DNA of 64,000 bases. Origin: Gonocerus acuteangulatus (taxonomy: Eukaryota; Arthropoda; Insecta; Hemiptera; Coreidae). Positions 12,605 to 23,225 of the stretch are shown one piece after another (position 1 is the stretch's first letter; each line of letters opens with the position of its first letter). The DNA lies in contig OX328132.1 in assembly GCA_946811695.1 (NCBI GenBank), positions 93,670,538 to 93,734,537 of the forward strand, written 5' to 3'. A program made the translations under genes and the position numbers. The notes below the pieces were generated by a model that ran no database searches, was not told the origin of the DNA, and saw only the letters and a program-made list of their open reading frames with translations.

Positions 12605-13436
12605 TGTTCATGCTCAGCACCAAATTGCTAATGAAATGTATATATATAGAAGAGGTTGATGAGGAAATGGAGCTGAACATATAGGTGCCTATTATTGAGG
12701 CTAAATGAACAACTATATAGAATGATAGAAAAAAAATTGAATTATTTATTTAAATCATAAGAAAAAAAAAATATCTCCTTATGGAGCAGGCACTGGTTAG
12801 TATGTTAGATTTGAAAAATAAGAAAAAAAAAATATTAACTTCTGTGCGAATGAAAATAATAAAAAATACAAGCATGTACAGCTGATGATCGGGCGAATAG
12901 TGGCCGCTGAGGGTAAAAAAGGATTATAGTCTCGCTTATCTGGTTGATGCTGCGTCTCCCCTGTAGCCGCTGACGCCAGGTTGAAAATTGGAGCTTGGCG
13001 GGGCTTCGAAGAAGTTGTACCTCCAGAGAATGGATGCAGCAGGAGAAGAAAAGCGCTCCTAAGGGCCTCAAGCACGTGCTGTTCCTCAGGGACTCAAGCC
13101 TGCACTCATCCTAAGGGAGCCAAGGCTGTACTGCCTTAGGGCGGGCAGCTCGCAAATCGGCGATAATAACGGCGATAACTGCCCGTAAGGTGCTGCCCTC
13201 TTTCGAATATTGCACCGGGAGGTGGCGGACTCTCTAGGCTCGAGGGTAAACCAGCCGTCCTATCGGAGAGATAATGGTAATCCCGAAGAGGATTAAGATC
13301 GTCTGATAACCGTCTCCGGGCTTGTATCTCAGCTGCCAGGCTATTCCCCTATACCTAGACGCTAAGATATTTGCGATACAACAATTGAATAAAATGTAAT
13401 AAATAATTTATAACTTATACTACTTGGTCTCTAACA
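12605..13436 (-). repeat. BEL 5' LTR
   Basis: This 832-bp partner of 5702-6900 starts TGTTCATG and ends CTAACA. It lacks the SINE, so it represents the pre-insertion state. Confidence 0.94.
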
Positions 13437-13441
13437 ATAGC

Positions 13442-15400
13442 CAATATCAGACGGATACTAATATAACTAGCAACAGGACTAAAAGTTTCTTTGAAGTCAA
13501 CCCCTGGCTTCTGTTCAAAGCCCCTGACAACTAATCGAGCCTTTTATTTCTCACCTTTATCAGTGGTTTTCTTCCTGTATACCCATTTGCAAGTAAGAGG
13601 TTTCTTATTATCTGGTAGCTCAACCAAGGACCAAGTCTTGTTATCCATTAGAGCGTCCATTTCTTCTTCCATAGCTTTCCTCCAGTTAGTATCAGCAAAA
13701 GCATCTTCAAAAATTATGTCTTCAACATCACAGAAATTGGCTGTAATTTCATAATCATCAAGTCGAGAAGGTTTCTTTAAGTCTATTCTTTTCCTTAAAA
13801 AATATCTTTCTTCATTTGTTTCTTCTTCGGGTGGTGTATTCTCCTCCTTTTCTGTTACTAACTCATCCTTGTCCTCTTCAAGTTCTTCATTAAGACAATA
13901 ATTCGGAAATAGGTTTTTATAGGAAAACTTAGTGTGGTCTGGATCCATCGCTGGTCTAAAGACCACATTTCTCACTACTTCAATTTTGTTCTGTTTGGGA
14001 AAATAGACTCTATAGGCTTTCGAATCCTCTTCATATCCAACGAAAAAGTCTAGTTTTCCTTTTGGATCCCATTTCTGATGTTTTTGATTTGGGATATGAG
14101 CATAAACCTGACTGCCAAATATTTCAAGTCCTTTAAAATATTTAAATTTATTTCCAAACCATAGCTCCCAGGGAGTTTTACCTTCTACAGAACTAGTTTC
14201 CGAACAATTAAGTATATACACTGCTGTGTTTGTGGCCTCAGCCCAAAGACTTTTATCTAACTTTTTCGCATATAACATAGTCCGAGCACATTCAACAACA
14301 GTACGCATTTCACGTTCTATACAGCCATTTTGAGGTGGGCAATAAGGAGTTGATTTTTTATGTCTAATTCCAAAATCCCTCAACACATTCTGAACATCCT
14401 TATTCATAAATTCAGTACCACGATCGGATCGGAAAAATTTTACCTCTTTTCCTGTATCACGTTTTGCAAGAGTAAAGAATTCTTTCAATTTCGAGGAAAT
14501 ATTATCTTTATTTTTAAGGAAATATATTTTTCTAAATTTACTATAGTGATCCTTTAGTAGCAAAAAATACCTAGATCCCCCTAAACTATTTATTTCCATG
14601 GGACCACACAAATCTGCACTAATTACTTCACACACATCCTTAATCTGAGATTTGCTGATATTATAAGGAAGGGTATGTTGTTTACCGAGACAGCAGGCAT
14701 CACAAAATAAAGAATTTTTATCCGTAATATAATTTATATCAGAATTTTTAAGAATTTTCTCAACATGGTTAAAATTTTGATGACCTAATATACAATGCCA
14801 CTCAAGCAAAGTTTTTGACTTGCAGGAACTAACAAAATCAGCACTACAATTATCCCTAGTCAAACAAAATTTATATAAATTACCATAACGTTTGCCTAAA
14901 ATCCAACATACATTATCTTTATCTACAATCTTACACATATTACCTTCCATCAAAAATACATGACCCTTATCAATAGCTGAAGTTACAGAGAACAGATTAA
15001 TTTTTAATTGAGGTACATAAAGAACATCCTTCAAAATAGATGACACCCATTGTTTACCATTGAATGTTTTGACAGAAACATCTCCAATACCTGTAGCTTT
15101 TAAGAAGGTTCCATCACTAATTTTAACATTTTTAGATACATCATTTATAAAGTCAAAATTATTTAAATTAAATGACATGTGCTCAGTAGCACCACTGTCA
15201 ACAACCCATAGATCCTTTGAATCATTAATCATTGGTAACGTATTTGTCATAAAAGCATGTTTATAGCCTTTATCATCTAACTTTTTATTTCTACCTTCTT
15301 TCAGCAAGAACTTTACAATTTTTAATATAGTGACCTGGTTTCTTACAATAGAAACATAATGGTTTACTAACCTTGTTTTTCGAAATACAATTGGAAGCAT
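13442..15400 (-). pseudogene. Copia pol, N-terminal part (protease, integrase, start of RT)
   Basis: The minus-strand frame of 618 codons (15400-13544) carries the protease box WVVDSGATEH. It is followed by GAG-pre-integrase with a WHCILGHQ...CDACCLGKQH zinc motif. The integrase core has aspartates in ISADLCGPM and FFRSDRGTEF and the glutamate in GCIEREMR. The beginning of RT (KTWSLVELPDNKKPL) is included. A TAA interrupts the frame at about 13544. The same frame then remains readable through RT sequence to the BEL insertion point at 13442. Pol lies in a different frame from gag and overlaps it by about 110 bp; a +1 shift near 15310 would be needed to join them. Confidence 0.93.
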
Positions 15401-16034
15401 AATGGCCTACCTTACCACACATTTTACACTTCACTTTGGTAACAAACGCACACACAGAAGCTTCACCTTTTTTCGAAACTAGACGTTCTTCTTCAATTAG
15501 AAGGCGGGATGTCAATTCGCTGAGCGTCTGCGTAGAGCTTGACTCCCAAGCTGACTGAAAGTATTTATACTCCTCTGGCAGAGACATAATAATTTTGGTT
15601 ATGAGCATTTTCTCTGAAATTTCCTCCCCCAGATTCTTCATTTTAGTGGCTAAATCCTCTAGGTTTGATAGGTGACTAGATATTCCCTCATTTTTATACT
15701 TGTATGCAAAAAACTTTTGTTGTAATACATGCAAACTAACCTCTGAAGTCCGGTCATAGACTGTCAGTAGCTTTTTCCACATTTCATTCGCAGATTTACT
15801 AGACAGTAGATGGCAAAGTGGCTTTTCTTCCATCCTAGAAGTAATGATTTCCTGGGCTTGGCGATCTTTAGTATTCCAGTCCTTCTTAGTTTTTTCATCA
15901 GAGTCGGCCGGTGGCTTAATGTCATCAGTGCACACATCATAGCAATTTTTGTTCTTTAAGACAATGACTAATCTGAACTTCCAAACTTCCCAGTTTTCTG
16001 ATCCACTTAACAGGATTTGGTGATGTGAATCCAT
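15291..16034 (-). CDS. Copia gag (UBN2-type capsid with two zinc knuckles)
   Basis: The likely start is the ATG at 16034 (MDSHHQILLSGSENW), although the open frame extends upstream to 16145. The middle resembles copia-type gag (LTR-copia UBN2 family), with LHVLQQKFFAYKYKNE and LLIEEERL segments. Two CCHC knuckles follow: CKMCGKVGHYASNC and CFYCKKPGHYIKNC. The frame ends at 15291 just after the second knuckle. It probably encodes the nucleocapsid/capsid precursor of the virus-like particle. Pol is in the +1 frame relative to this ORF, which may be a mutation or a frameshift signal. Confidence 0.9.
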   Translation of the reverse strand: MDSHHQILLSGSENWEVWKFRLVIVLKNKNCYDVCTDDIKPPADSDEKTKKDWNTKDRQAQEIITSRMEEKPLCHLLSSKSANEMWKKLLTVYDRTSEVSLHVLQQKFFAYKYKNEGISSHLSNLEDLATKMKNLGEEISEKMLITKIIMSLPEEYKYFQSAWESSSTQTLSELTSRLLIEEERLVSKKGEASVCAFVTKVKCKMCGKVGHYASNCISKNKVSKPLCFYCKKPGHYIKNCKVLAERR

Positions 16035-16156
16035 GTTCCAACGAACGAACGAACGAACCACGTGCAACTGTTCGAAAACTAACCTGACGGTTGAACTTAT
16101 TCCGGAGAAACTAAAATAACGAAAGTTCATAAAGATTGAACACACAACCGAGTACC

Positions 16157-16171
16157 GCTGGGCCCATAACC
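16157..16171 (-). other. Copia primer-binding site, tRNA-iMet anticodon arm
   Basis: On the plus strand the 15 bases GCTGGGCCCATAACC are identical to the anticodon stem-loop of eukaryotic initiator tRNA-Met, which contains the CAT anticodon. They directly abut the 5' LTR at 16172. Drosophila copia is known to prime from an internal tRNA-iMet fragment, so this is the equivalent site and not a CCA-end primer. Confidence 0.9.
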
Positions 16172-16360
16172 TGTTAAAAAAGGTAAGTATTTATAGGAAT
16201 AAGCACTTTATTATGCAGATGAATACAGATCACGTATGGTTCAGGACACTGCACTAGTAGGGAGCTTATAGGTAAGAAAAAAGGGGTGGGCAGCGCCTGA
16301 CCACACCTAGCAATATAGTATCGATACACACAGAAATATAAATAATATTTACATTCAACA
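16172..16360 (-). repeat. Copia 5' LTR
   Basis: This is the 189-bp partner of 4178-4366, followed on the plus strand by target copy ATAAG (16361-16365). It differs from its partner at about three bases. Confidence 0.94.
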
Positions 16361-16365
16361 ATAAG

Positions 16366-17439
16366 AGAAGTAATTGATTTTTGTTCAAGTATCTAATTAA
16401 GGGGATTTCCTAATGACTCATGATTTTTGGGGATATTTACCAAATCTTCAGCAAGACTTGTTTCAAAAACCATGGCAAAAGAAGATAGAAAACTACAAAG
16501 CTTAGGATAACAGTCAGTGAAAGGAAGGTTAGGACTCATGTCTATCCGTTTAGCATACCAACCTTCCTGCTATATTCCATTATTTTTAATGAAACAAAAG
16601 TGACACCAGATGTAAAGTTTAACCTAATATTAGATAACTCAATGAATTAGACTCTCTAGAGAAATAAATATAACGTAGTTATATGTGAAGTCAACTTTCA
16701 ATCAACACACTTACTTTCTTCACTACTCCTTTATTTTGCTATACATGTTTCTTGTGCTTTTGATGCCTTTTCAGGAGCACTTAAAATAATATATCATTAC
16801 AGCCTTCAGCTCCGAGAACCTTCCGCAGGTAGGGCCACATCTAGACTGACTAGATCAATCATGTCTACTGTGTTTATAAGCTGTTTAAAATCGATAGTTT
16901 TAGCATAAGTGTAAATTTTTCAAAGGAAGTCTTTGTCATTTTATAAAATAATTCATTTTATGTCGTCCTGTTTATTAAATTAAAAAATGTTTTATCTAGG
17001 TATTTAATTTCAGTTTTTTTATTTACTGCATGTTTCCTGTTTTAATTATATATGTATTTTTTTATGTAGTTTTTCTTCTTATCAAATAAAGAATCTTCTT
17101 TAAAATAGGACACTGATGGTTCTTCTGCGAAAATCACCAAAGTTTTTTAATGAAATAAGAAATAAAATCAGAACTATATTTAGGAATAATAATTACCCTG
17201 ATGAAATAATAAATAAAGCAATAAAAAGTTCTGAAAGGCAAGCTTGTTACAAAAATAATAAATGTTAATACAAATTTAAATTAAAACTTTGACTGGAAAC
17301 GTTTTTAATTTTACTGATGACTTTTTTTATGATGACTGTAAGACCAAAATAAAAGTTTAGTGAAGAAAGTAAGTGTATTGATAAAATTTGACCTTCTGCC
17401 ACATATAAATATATTGTGAAAAATAGGGTAACCTTCTTA
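16366..17439. other. Intergenic, nothing recognised
   Basis: No reading frame, TIR or family repeat was recognised. The sequence is AT-rich throughout. Confidence 0.45.
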
Positions 17440-17820
17440 TAATAAATAAAAGAATTATGTGTGAATTTAAAAGCTGAGAATGAAAGACTTTTTAAAGAAG
17501 CCCAAGAAGAGGGGAAAAAATTATATCTTTGAAAAAGACAGTGAGGAAGAAAAATGTCATAATTTTTGGATTAAATGCAGAGGGAAATGGAGTGGAAAAG
17601 AAATTTACAGATAAACTCAGAACTAAATTAGAAATAGATACTACAGATCAAATTGGCGTATTTTGTATTTGGAAAGGGGGTAGGATAATCAAACCTGCTA
17701 GACAAAAAAACATAATGAAGGGAAAGACTTAAAATATAAAGCAGGATCTTCCAGTATACATAAATTAAAAGCAGAAAGTGAAGAAAAACTAACCGTGACT
17801 AAAAATAAGAATGGAAAAGG
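17440..17820 (+). pseudogene. Possible LINE ORF1 remnant
   Basis: The plus strand encodes a coiled-coil-like stretch (KAENERLFKEAQEEGKK). It is followed by KKTVRKKNVIIFGL and a basic segment, with frame breaks either side. A coil followed by RKKNVIIFGL resembles the ORF1 proteins of some non-LTR retrotransposons. No RT or endonuclease is seen nearby, and the call rests on that one similarity. Confidence 0.3.
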
Positions 17821-18444
17821 TTCTCCAAGCAGCTAGGCAATAAATATAATTTGAGAAACAATGATCTTGCTATGCTTAAACTTAAATTTCTACAAACTTG
17901 TGGAACTTCTATTTTCCTGGGAAGAGGAACATCCAATAGTAAGGAACGTCTAAAAACTCCTTACTAGTGGACATGGGTGATGAACCGTAAACACTCCTGC
18001 CATTTTAAGGTTAGTAATAATGCTGAAGAAAATGTTACAGAAAAGGTGAACAGTATAATTTTGAACTAACCACTCAAAAAACCTTTTGCACATCTCAACA
18101 CAAAGTTAAAATAAATATCAAAATAAGTCACACAAATGGAGTAGTAACCAACCAATGGACCTTATAACTTCCTAAAATGTATCAAAAACTTACTTAAGCA
18201 AAGAGTAAAGCTACTGAGGATACATTTAATGACAGATGGTGGGGACTGGCCAAAAAATATAATGGACATGGATTATGGTTTCATAGGAAAGTAAAAGAGA
18301 AAGACCTGCTCTTTGATGGAATCACAAGACGAAGCTAGGATATGAAGGAGAGTTGCACTCATCAAACTTGAATACAGGAGGCCTGGAGCTGTCCACTACC
18401 TAGTATGATTTCATGAAGTCAGATCTACATTCTAAATTGTTGCT

Positions 18445-18447
<3 letters not shown>
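17821..18447. other. Decayed sequence, nothing recognised
   Basis: No continuous frame is visible. Short fragments may continue the LINE-like remnant upstream but were not identifiable. Confidence 0.4.

Positions 18448-18504
<57 letters not shown>
18448..18504. repeat. (TA)n microsatellite
   Basis: An uninterrupted TA dinucleotide run of about 57 bp. Confidence 0.98.
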
Positions 18505-18507
<3 letters not shown>

Positions 18508-19359
18508 TAACTTAATAAATAGTCCAATGAAGTAAAATATTAACAAACTCAACTTCGTTGATTTTGTACATCAATTTAAATTAAAAAGTAGGGAAATACT
18601 GTTTCATTTGAAGATAACAGGTAGAAATAAAGGAATCTTATGTATAATTCAAGCTTATTTAGCATATTTTTAAATAAAATAGCTAAAAAAAACTTAATAA
18701 TACATCAAGATTTAACTTGAATTGTTGCATTTAATAAAAACATGTAAGTTATTTTTAGTTTCTTTATTTTGTAAAATTTATGATCAGCAAAGAAAATGAA
18801 ACTTCTCAAAGTGCATTATAATATTGTATAAAGCAATGTAGTTATCTTGAAGACTGGTTAAATTTACTAAGAAATTCAGGAGTTGAAAAATTAGATTCTG
18901 CATTTTTTCTTTCCCAACTTTGTTGACATTTTTGTTCAAAATTTAAAATTTTGTTTTCATCCATAATCTTCTTTATTTTTTTTCTAAAAACAGAACATAA
19001 ATAATAATTTATCCTATAAAGTTGTTCGATCAGTTCTAATAACTCAATAAAATTAAGGATCAGGTTATTAAATTTTATATCAAGGAGTGGCCTTCTACAT
19101 CCTGAAAAAGGTACATAAAGCTAATATCTCCACTTATAATTTCTTTATATATAACAAGTTCAACACAAAAACCTCATTTTTCCTTGCACTGAAGCTGTGA
19201 CGTTTCCATATTACTGGGCTTTAAACATGTAGAAAAGAGATTAACATTGTGTTTAATTATTTATTCTTTTAATTAAGGATGCTACAAATGAAGATTAAAT
19301 ATTGTTGAGTGAAAACTTATTTTAGAATATATATTTTCTAATATTGGCCATATCCTCAT
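18505..19359. other. AT-rich intergenic, nothing recognised
   Basis: No ORF or repeat boundary is visible. The TTAA target of the following element begins at 19360. Confidence 0.45.
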
Positions 19360-19363
19360 TTAA

Positions 19364-20145
19364 CCCTTTATAGGGCAAAATTCACTAGTTATGTTAAAAG
19401 ATATTTAGTGTTACAAATGATCCCTATTCCCTCTCCTAAGAACACCTGTTATGTTAGATTAGCCAATGATTAATGTTATTTCTGGTTTCCAACATATCCC
19501 CCTATGGGGATTATGCCCCTTATCAATGCATGGGTATATTTAAGGGGGGGCTGCAGCCCCTCTTCCGAAATTTAGCTTTCATTGGTAAAACTGTGCCATA
19601 AAACCTTTAAAAATAAATTAAATAAGATTTCTTAGTTCATAAAACATATTTTATTTTAGGTGTAATAACGTTTTAGTTGGCTAAAACTATTCCAAGTTCT
19701 ACGTTGTTAGTATTACATACCCCGGAAATGGTACCATCCCCCCCCCCGAAATGATTTCCTATGTATAAGCCCATGTAGTAACGTTTCTGTAAGGACCTAG
19801 CAAAAATGATATTAAACCCGCATAGCACTTATGAGTATAAGTTCACTTTGTAATGTTTGCAAATAACACTTGAATGCACGGAGAGTCACAAGGAGTGCTA
19901 ATGCTGAAGGTGTCACCAGGTAACTGAGCTGGAAGGGCCGTCAGGGTCAGCATAATCCCCATATGGGGTTGGCAGAAGGCAAAATTCCCCAGTACAGGTA
20001 GTGGGATGAGCATGAAGGGATATTGTTACTATTAGGACCCTTACTCTCTCTATGAGAACTAATTGGAACTTCTTGACTCCAACAGCAGACATGTAGGAGA
20101 ATTTTTCAACTGCATCCCCATATGGGGATCATTCCCACTAAAGGG
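19364..20145. mobile_element. piggyBac-type MITE
   Basis: It is flanked exactly by TTAA (19360-19363 and 20146-20149). Ends are CCCTTTATAGGG on the left and, reading inward from the right, CCCTTTAGTGGG. CCC next to TTAA is the piggyBac superfamily signature. The interior carries CCCCATATGGGG-type palindromes near 19498, 19957 and 20115. No transposase is encoded, so it is nonautonomous. It is interrupted by an unrelated MITE at 19529-19775. The minus-strand frame near 20106-20291 overlaps its end and is not convincing as a gene. Confidence 0.8.
19529..19775. mobile_element. CATGGGCG-type MITE, copy 1 (nested)
   Basis: It begins CATGGGTATATTTAAGGGGGG and ends in TATAAGCCCATG, an imperfect terminal inverted repeat. 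Internal G and C runs sit just inside the ends. The internal sequence (AAAATAAATTAAATAAGAT and GTAATAACGTTTTAGTTGG) matches 28762-29053 and 44826-45078. Confidence 0.82.
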
Positions 20146-20149
20146 TTAA

Positions 20150-21160
20150 AAATAAGGCTAGACACAGTGTCTGTTAGGATCAGTAAGGATGAAGGGATAT
20201 CTGCTAGGAGTTGATTCTGCACCTCTTTTGCTGAAAAAACGTTCCCCATGACCAGAGTCCGATTCCCCACCAGTTTTAATAACTTGCTCATTTTGTATTT
20301 TCTTGGTTTTTAATTTACAAATAAATAAGTACCACCCCTCTAAAATATTTTTTCTGGAAAAATGTTTGATATACCATTAGAAAGAGCATCGAATTTCGTG
20401 TATTAAGGCGATGTTTAAAATATGAGCAAGCACTGGCTAAGAGTCACTGAAATGGTTTATGCATGATAGGAAACAAAAACTTGAAAATTAATAAAAAGTG
20501 TATGGCTTATGTTGACCCTTTAGATGATCAGTTTGCTTACTGTGGCTGTAAATATTCTAAATTTTAGCTCCTGATGTGGCAATAAATGTGCGAAACATGT
20601 TTCGCAGGAATTAATAAATCATTTTTATTAATTCATGTATTTTATTTATTGACCTTCCGCCTGATAAATGAATTAGTACTATAAAATATTAAATAGGACA
20701 GCATGATTTTAAGTGATAATGGCGTGAGCCAAAACATAATGTATAAGAAGTAAAAAAAAAGGTTGAGGTTGCAGATCAAAAGAAATTTCGTTTTAAATAT
20801 GTTCTTGAACTCAGAAGTATTAGAGTGAGAAAAATATTCAGATGACAATTTTAATTGTGGATTAGGCAAAAGGTTATTTGTTGAAGTTAGGTTGCTCTTC
20901 AAACTTTATATCTTTTCAGTTTTTCAAATAAGCATAGTAATATATTACTTATATGAAAATAACATGATTTAAGCCTAGATATTATTATATTATTGGCTCT
21001 TTACAGGTGTGGGTAGAGTTTTTAAGTTCTTTTCTTTAACGCCCATAGCCTACTCTATACTTGTATAAGGCATAGTTGAACACATTTTTACGAATATTTA
21101 TTTGGAAATAAGTTCATTTAGAACCTTATTGAATTCTAATTTTGAGTAAAAGATATTTAC
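20150..21160 (-). other. Downstream region of the RIB43A-like gene
   Basis: The expected last RIB43A exon should lie here but was not resolved. A minus-strand stretch near 20810-20850 reads SSEYFSHSNTS. That is reminiscent of the conserved RIBC C-terminus, but its frame does not join cleanly to the exon at 21161. The rest is AT-rich. Confidence 0.3.
20558..20605 (+). ncRNA. Hammerhead-like motif, degenerate candidate
   Basis: CTCCTGATGTGGCAATAAA is followed by GTGCGAAACATG. This resembles the two conserved boxes of hammerhead ribozymes (CTGANGA and GAAA) separated by a helix. The ninth core position and helix II are poor. CGAAACATGTTTCG is also a perfect 14-bp palindrome. It shares the layout of the better candidate at 61562-61605. 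Activity is doubtful. Confidence 0.25.
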
Positions 21161-21295
21161 CTCTCTTGGTCTTGATACATCTGTGTTCTTGCAATTAGTA
21201 GATCATCAACTGTCATATAAAATTTATCCCATTTTTTATTGTTGACAGCTTCTTCTTCAAGTTTTGCCTTTTCAATCAAATAAAAATATATGCAC
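21161..21295 (-). CDS. RIB43A-like exon 6
   Basis: It encodes EEEAVNNKKWDKFYM and ARTQMYQDQE, matching the RIBC region after the SEDEL box. Donor GAG AG|GTAAAT. The acceptor is either TTTTCATTAG before 21295 or AAAAG before 21267; both keep the frame. Confidence 0.72.
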
Positions 21296-21557
21296 TAATG
21301 AAAATTAAAAAAAAAATATATACTTAATAGTAATCGTTGAATGCAATATTAAGAAGAATTTTTGTGTGTATGTTCTAACTACTATTATTAAACAGTGAAT
21401 AGACAGGGTGTCCCAAAATAAACGGTCAAACTTTGGGAATCGATGCACGATGAAAGAAAAAAAAATCCTTTGACATATATCTCGTTTATACATCCTTTCC
21501 GGGAAAAATGCAATAAAACTTTATGACATTATGAAAAGGCAGACTTTCCTAAGTCAC

Positions 21558-21616
<59 letters not shown>

Positions 21617-23137
21617 TACTTTTAAACTGCTTCGCTGGGAATTAAATGTGTTCATTGCAATTCGGCTTCTTTCTCCAGCAGTCTTGTTCCTCCTTTTTTT
21701 GCAATATTTCGCCGGATTCCTCTCCGGCTTCGTCTGGCAGTCACTCATCCTTGCTGTTTGGTAAAGGAATGAGCTCATCAGTGGTTTGGGTCCTTGTTAT
21801 CCTTCTTGGTCGGAGACTATGCAAGCCCATGAACTGGGAGGGCTCTGGACCAATCGGGCACTGGTGGTCTTGTATGAGTGGATTCTCTTCAGTCTTCTTC
21901 AGGATGGCCCACCAGGTTTTGGAGAGAATGAGTCCTTCTTCTCTTTTGAAGTTGGCTGGATGTTTGTGGATCTCAATCGCCTCTCTGATGAGCCTCCTGT
22001 TCAGCGTGTCTTCCTTAGCCAGGGTTTTGGCTTGATCAAACAGGACTTGTCTGGGGCACTCTTCTCCATGTATTACCACCGCAGAAGTTTTGGTGCATCC
22101 CAGCTTGGGGGACGCACCCCCCAAGCTGCCGGACCTTCTTCTCTGTCTGTCCTATATACACTTTCCCGCAGTCACATGGTAGAAGGTATACACCCTGGTC
22201 TTGCAACCCCTGCTTGTCCCCCCATCCCACCCCAAAAATATAGAAGTGAGTATGCCTCTGATTTTGTGTGGAATAATGAAACAATATATCCCCATTTTTT
22301 GACATCTTGACTTACCGCAGAGTCTTTCCACACATTCCTTGATAATATAATGTCATTGTATGACATCATTGAGGGAGTCCTTTAGCACAGAGATTGGGAA
22401 GCTGGTTCCAATTCGGCGGTTGTCCAGCCCATTACAGGAGGGGCCATCCAAAATTGGTTGGATCCAAGGCATTAGATAGGGCGTGGTGGGCCGATATCTT
22501 GACCTGACACCCTTGCATTTCTTCACATGGGGGCACATTAAAGATTTGGTCTACAGGGAGCCCATTGGCGCAAGAGAGCACCTCATCCGTTGCATCAGAT
22601 GGGCCTGAGAACAGATGAGAGCAGAGCAATGCACAACTGCCATCCAGTCTGTGCGATGTGATGCCTGTATTGCTACAAGGGGCCAAACCTTTGAACATTT
22701 TTTAAATTGATTATCAGGAATTATTAAAAGAAAAAATTGTTATTTTATAATTATGTATGCGTCCAGTGTTAAATTTAAAATGTTTTAAGAATTGAAAATT
22801 TATTTTTATTAAGAATTGCAATTATTTTGGTTTGTTTTTTAGCACTTTCCTCCGAAGGGTAGTAGCTACATGGTGTCAGTTAATTTTTTCGAAAAAGAAG
22901 AGTTTGTTGTTTTTTCGGGGGGGGGGGGGGGGAGAGGTTGGTGGGTCGAGGGGTCAGAAGATAAAACATATATTTTTAATGATTTTAAATAGGCATTATG
23001 AAAGAATGCGTTTTCACAATTGTGGTTTAGTTTTTTGTGGTTCTTCTCGGAAACGAAGCAAAACCGAGATATGTGCCAAAGGGCTTTTTTTCATCTTGCA
23101 TCGATTCCCAAAGTTCGACCATTTATATTGGGGACAC

Positions 23138-23225
<88 letters not shown>

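Larger units (their letters stand above)
5702..13436 (-). mobile_element. BEL/Pao LTR retrotransposon nested in the copia RT
   Basis: The element is transcribed on the minus strand. Its LTRs are at 5702-6900 and 12605-13436. A 5-bp target duplication ATAGC (5697-5701 and 13437-13441) lies exactly in the copia RT coding sequence. Removing the element and one duplication restores the continuity of the interrupted RT frame. Gag has the BEL-type multi-cysteine region, followed by protease, RT with FVDD, RNase H, integrase and a Pao-type C-terminal domain. Nonsense and frameshift lesions show it is defective. It is younger than the copia element it interrupts. Confidence 0.95.
4178..16360 (-). mobile_element. 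Ty1/copia LTR retrotransposon, interrupted by a nested BEL element
   Basis: The element reads on the minus strand. Its LTRs (4178-4366 and 16172-16360) are both 189 bp and differ at about three positions. It is flanked by the 5-bp target duplication ATAAG (4173-4177 and 16361-16365). Order in the direction of transcription is LTR, tRNA-iMet anticodon-arm primer site, gag, protease, integrase, RT, RNase H, polypurine tract, LTR, as expected for copia. RT is cut in two by a BEL/Pao element at 5702-13436. The near-identical LTRs indicate a recent insertion. It is not autonomous: gag and pol are in different frames, RT has a nonsense codon, and it is split by the nested element. Confidence 0.95.
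21403..23142. mobile_element. TIR-bounded element with ACAGGGTGTCCC ends
   Basis: The left end, ACAGGGTGTCCCAAAATAAA, has an inverted partner ending GGGGACACCCTGT at 23142. The inverted similarity continues for about 85 bp on each side, including TTTGGGAATCGATGCA. The block contains a (TA)n tract at 21559-21613 and a decayed Penelope fragment. No transposase was recognised. The same terminus ACAGGGTGTCCC occurs at 55676, so it marks a family or superfamily. The superfamily is not assigned. Confidence 0.7.

Noticed and set aside
20642..20902. Candidate last exon of the RIB43A-like gene
   Set aside because: SSEYFSHSNTS resembles the family C-terminus, but no acceptor gives the phase required by the preceding donor. 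Not accepted as an exon.
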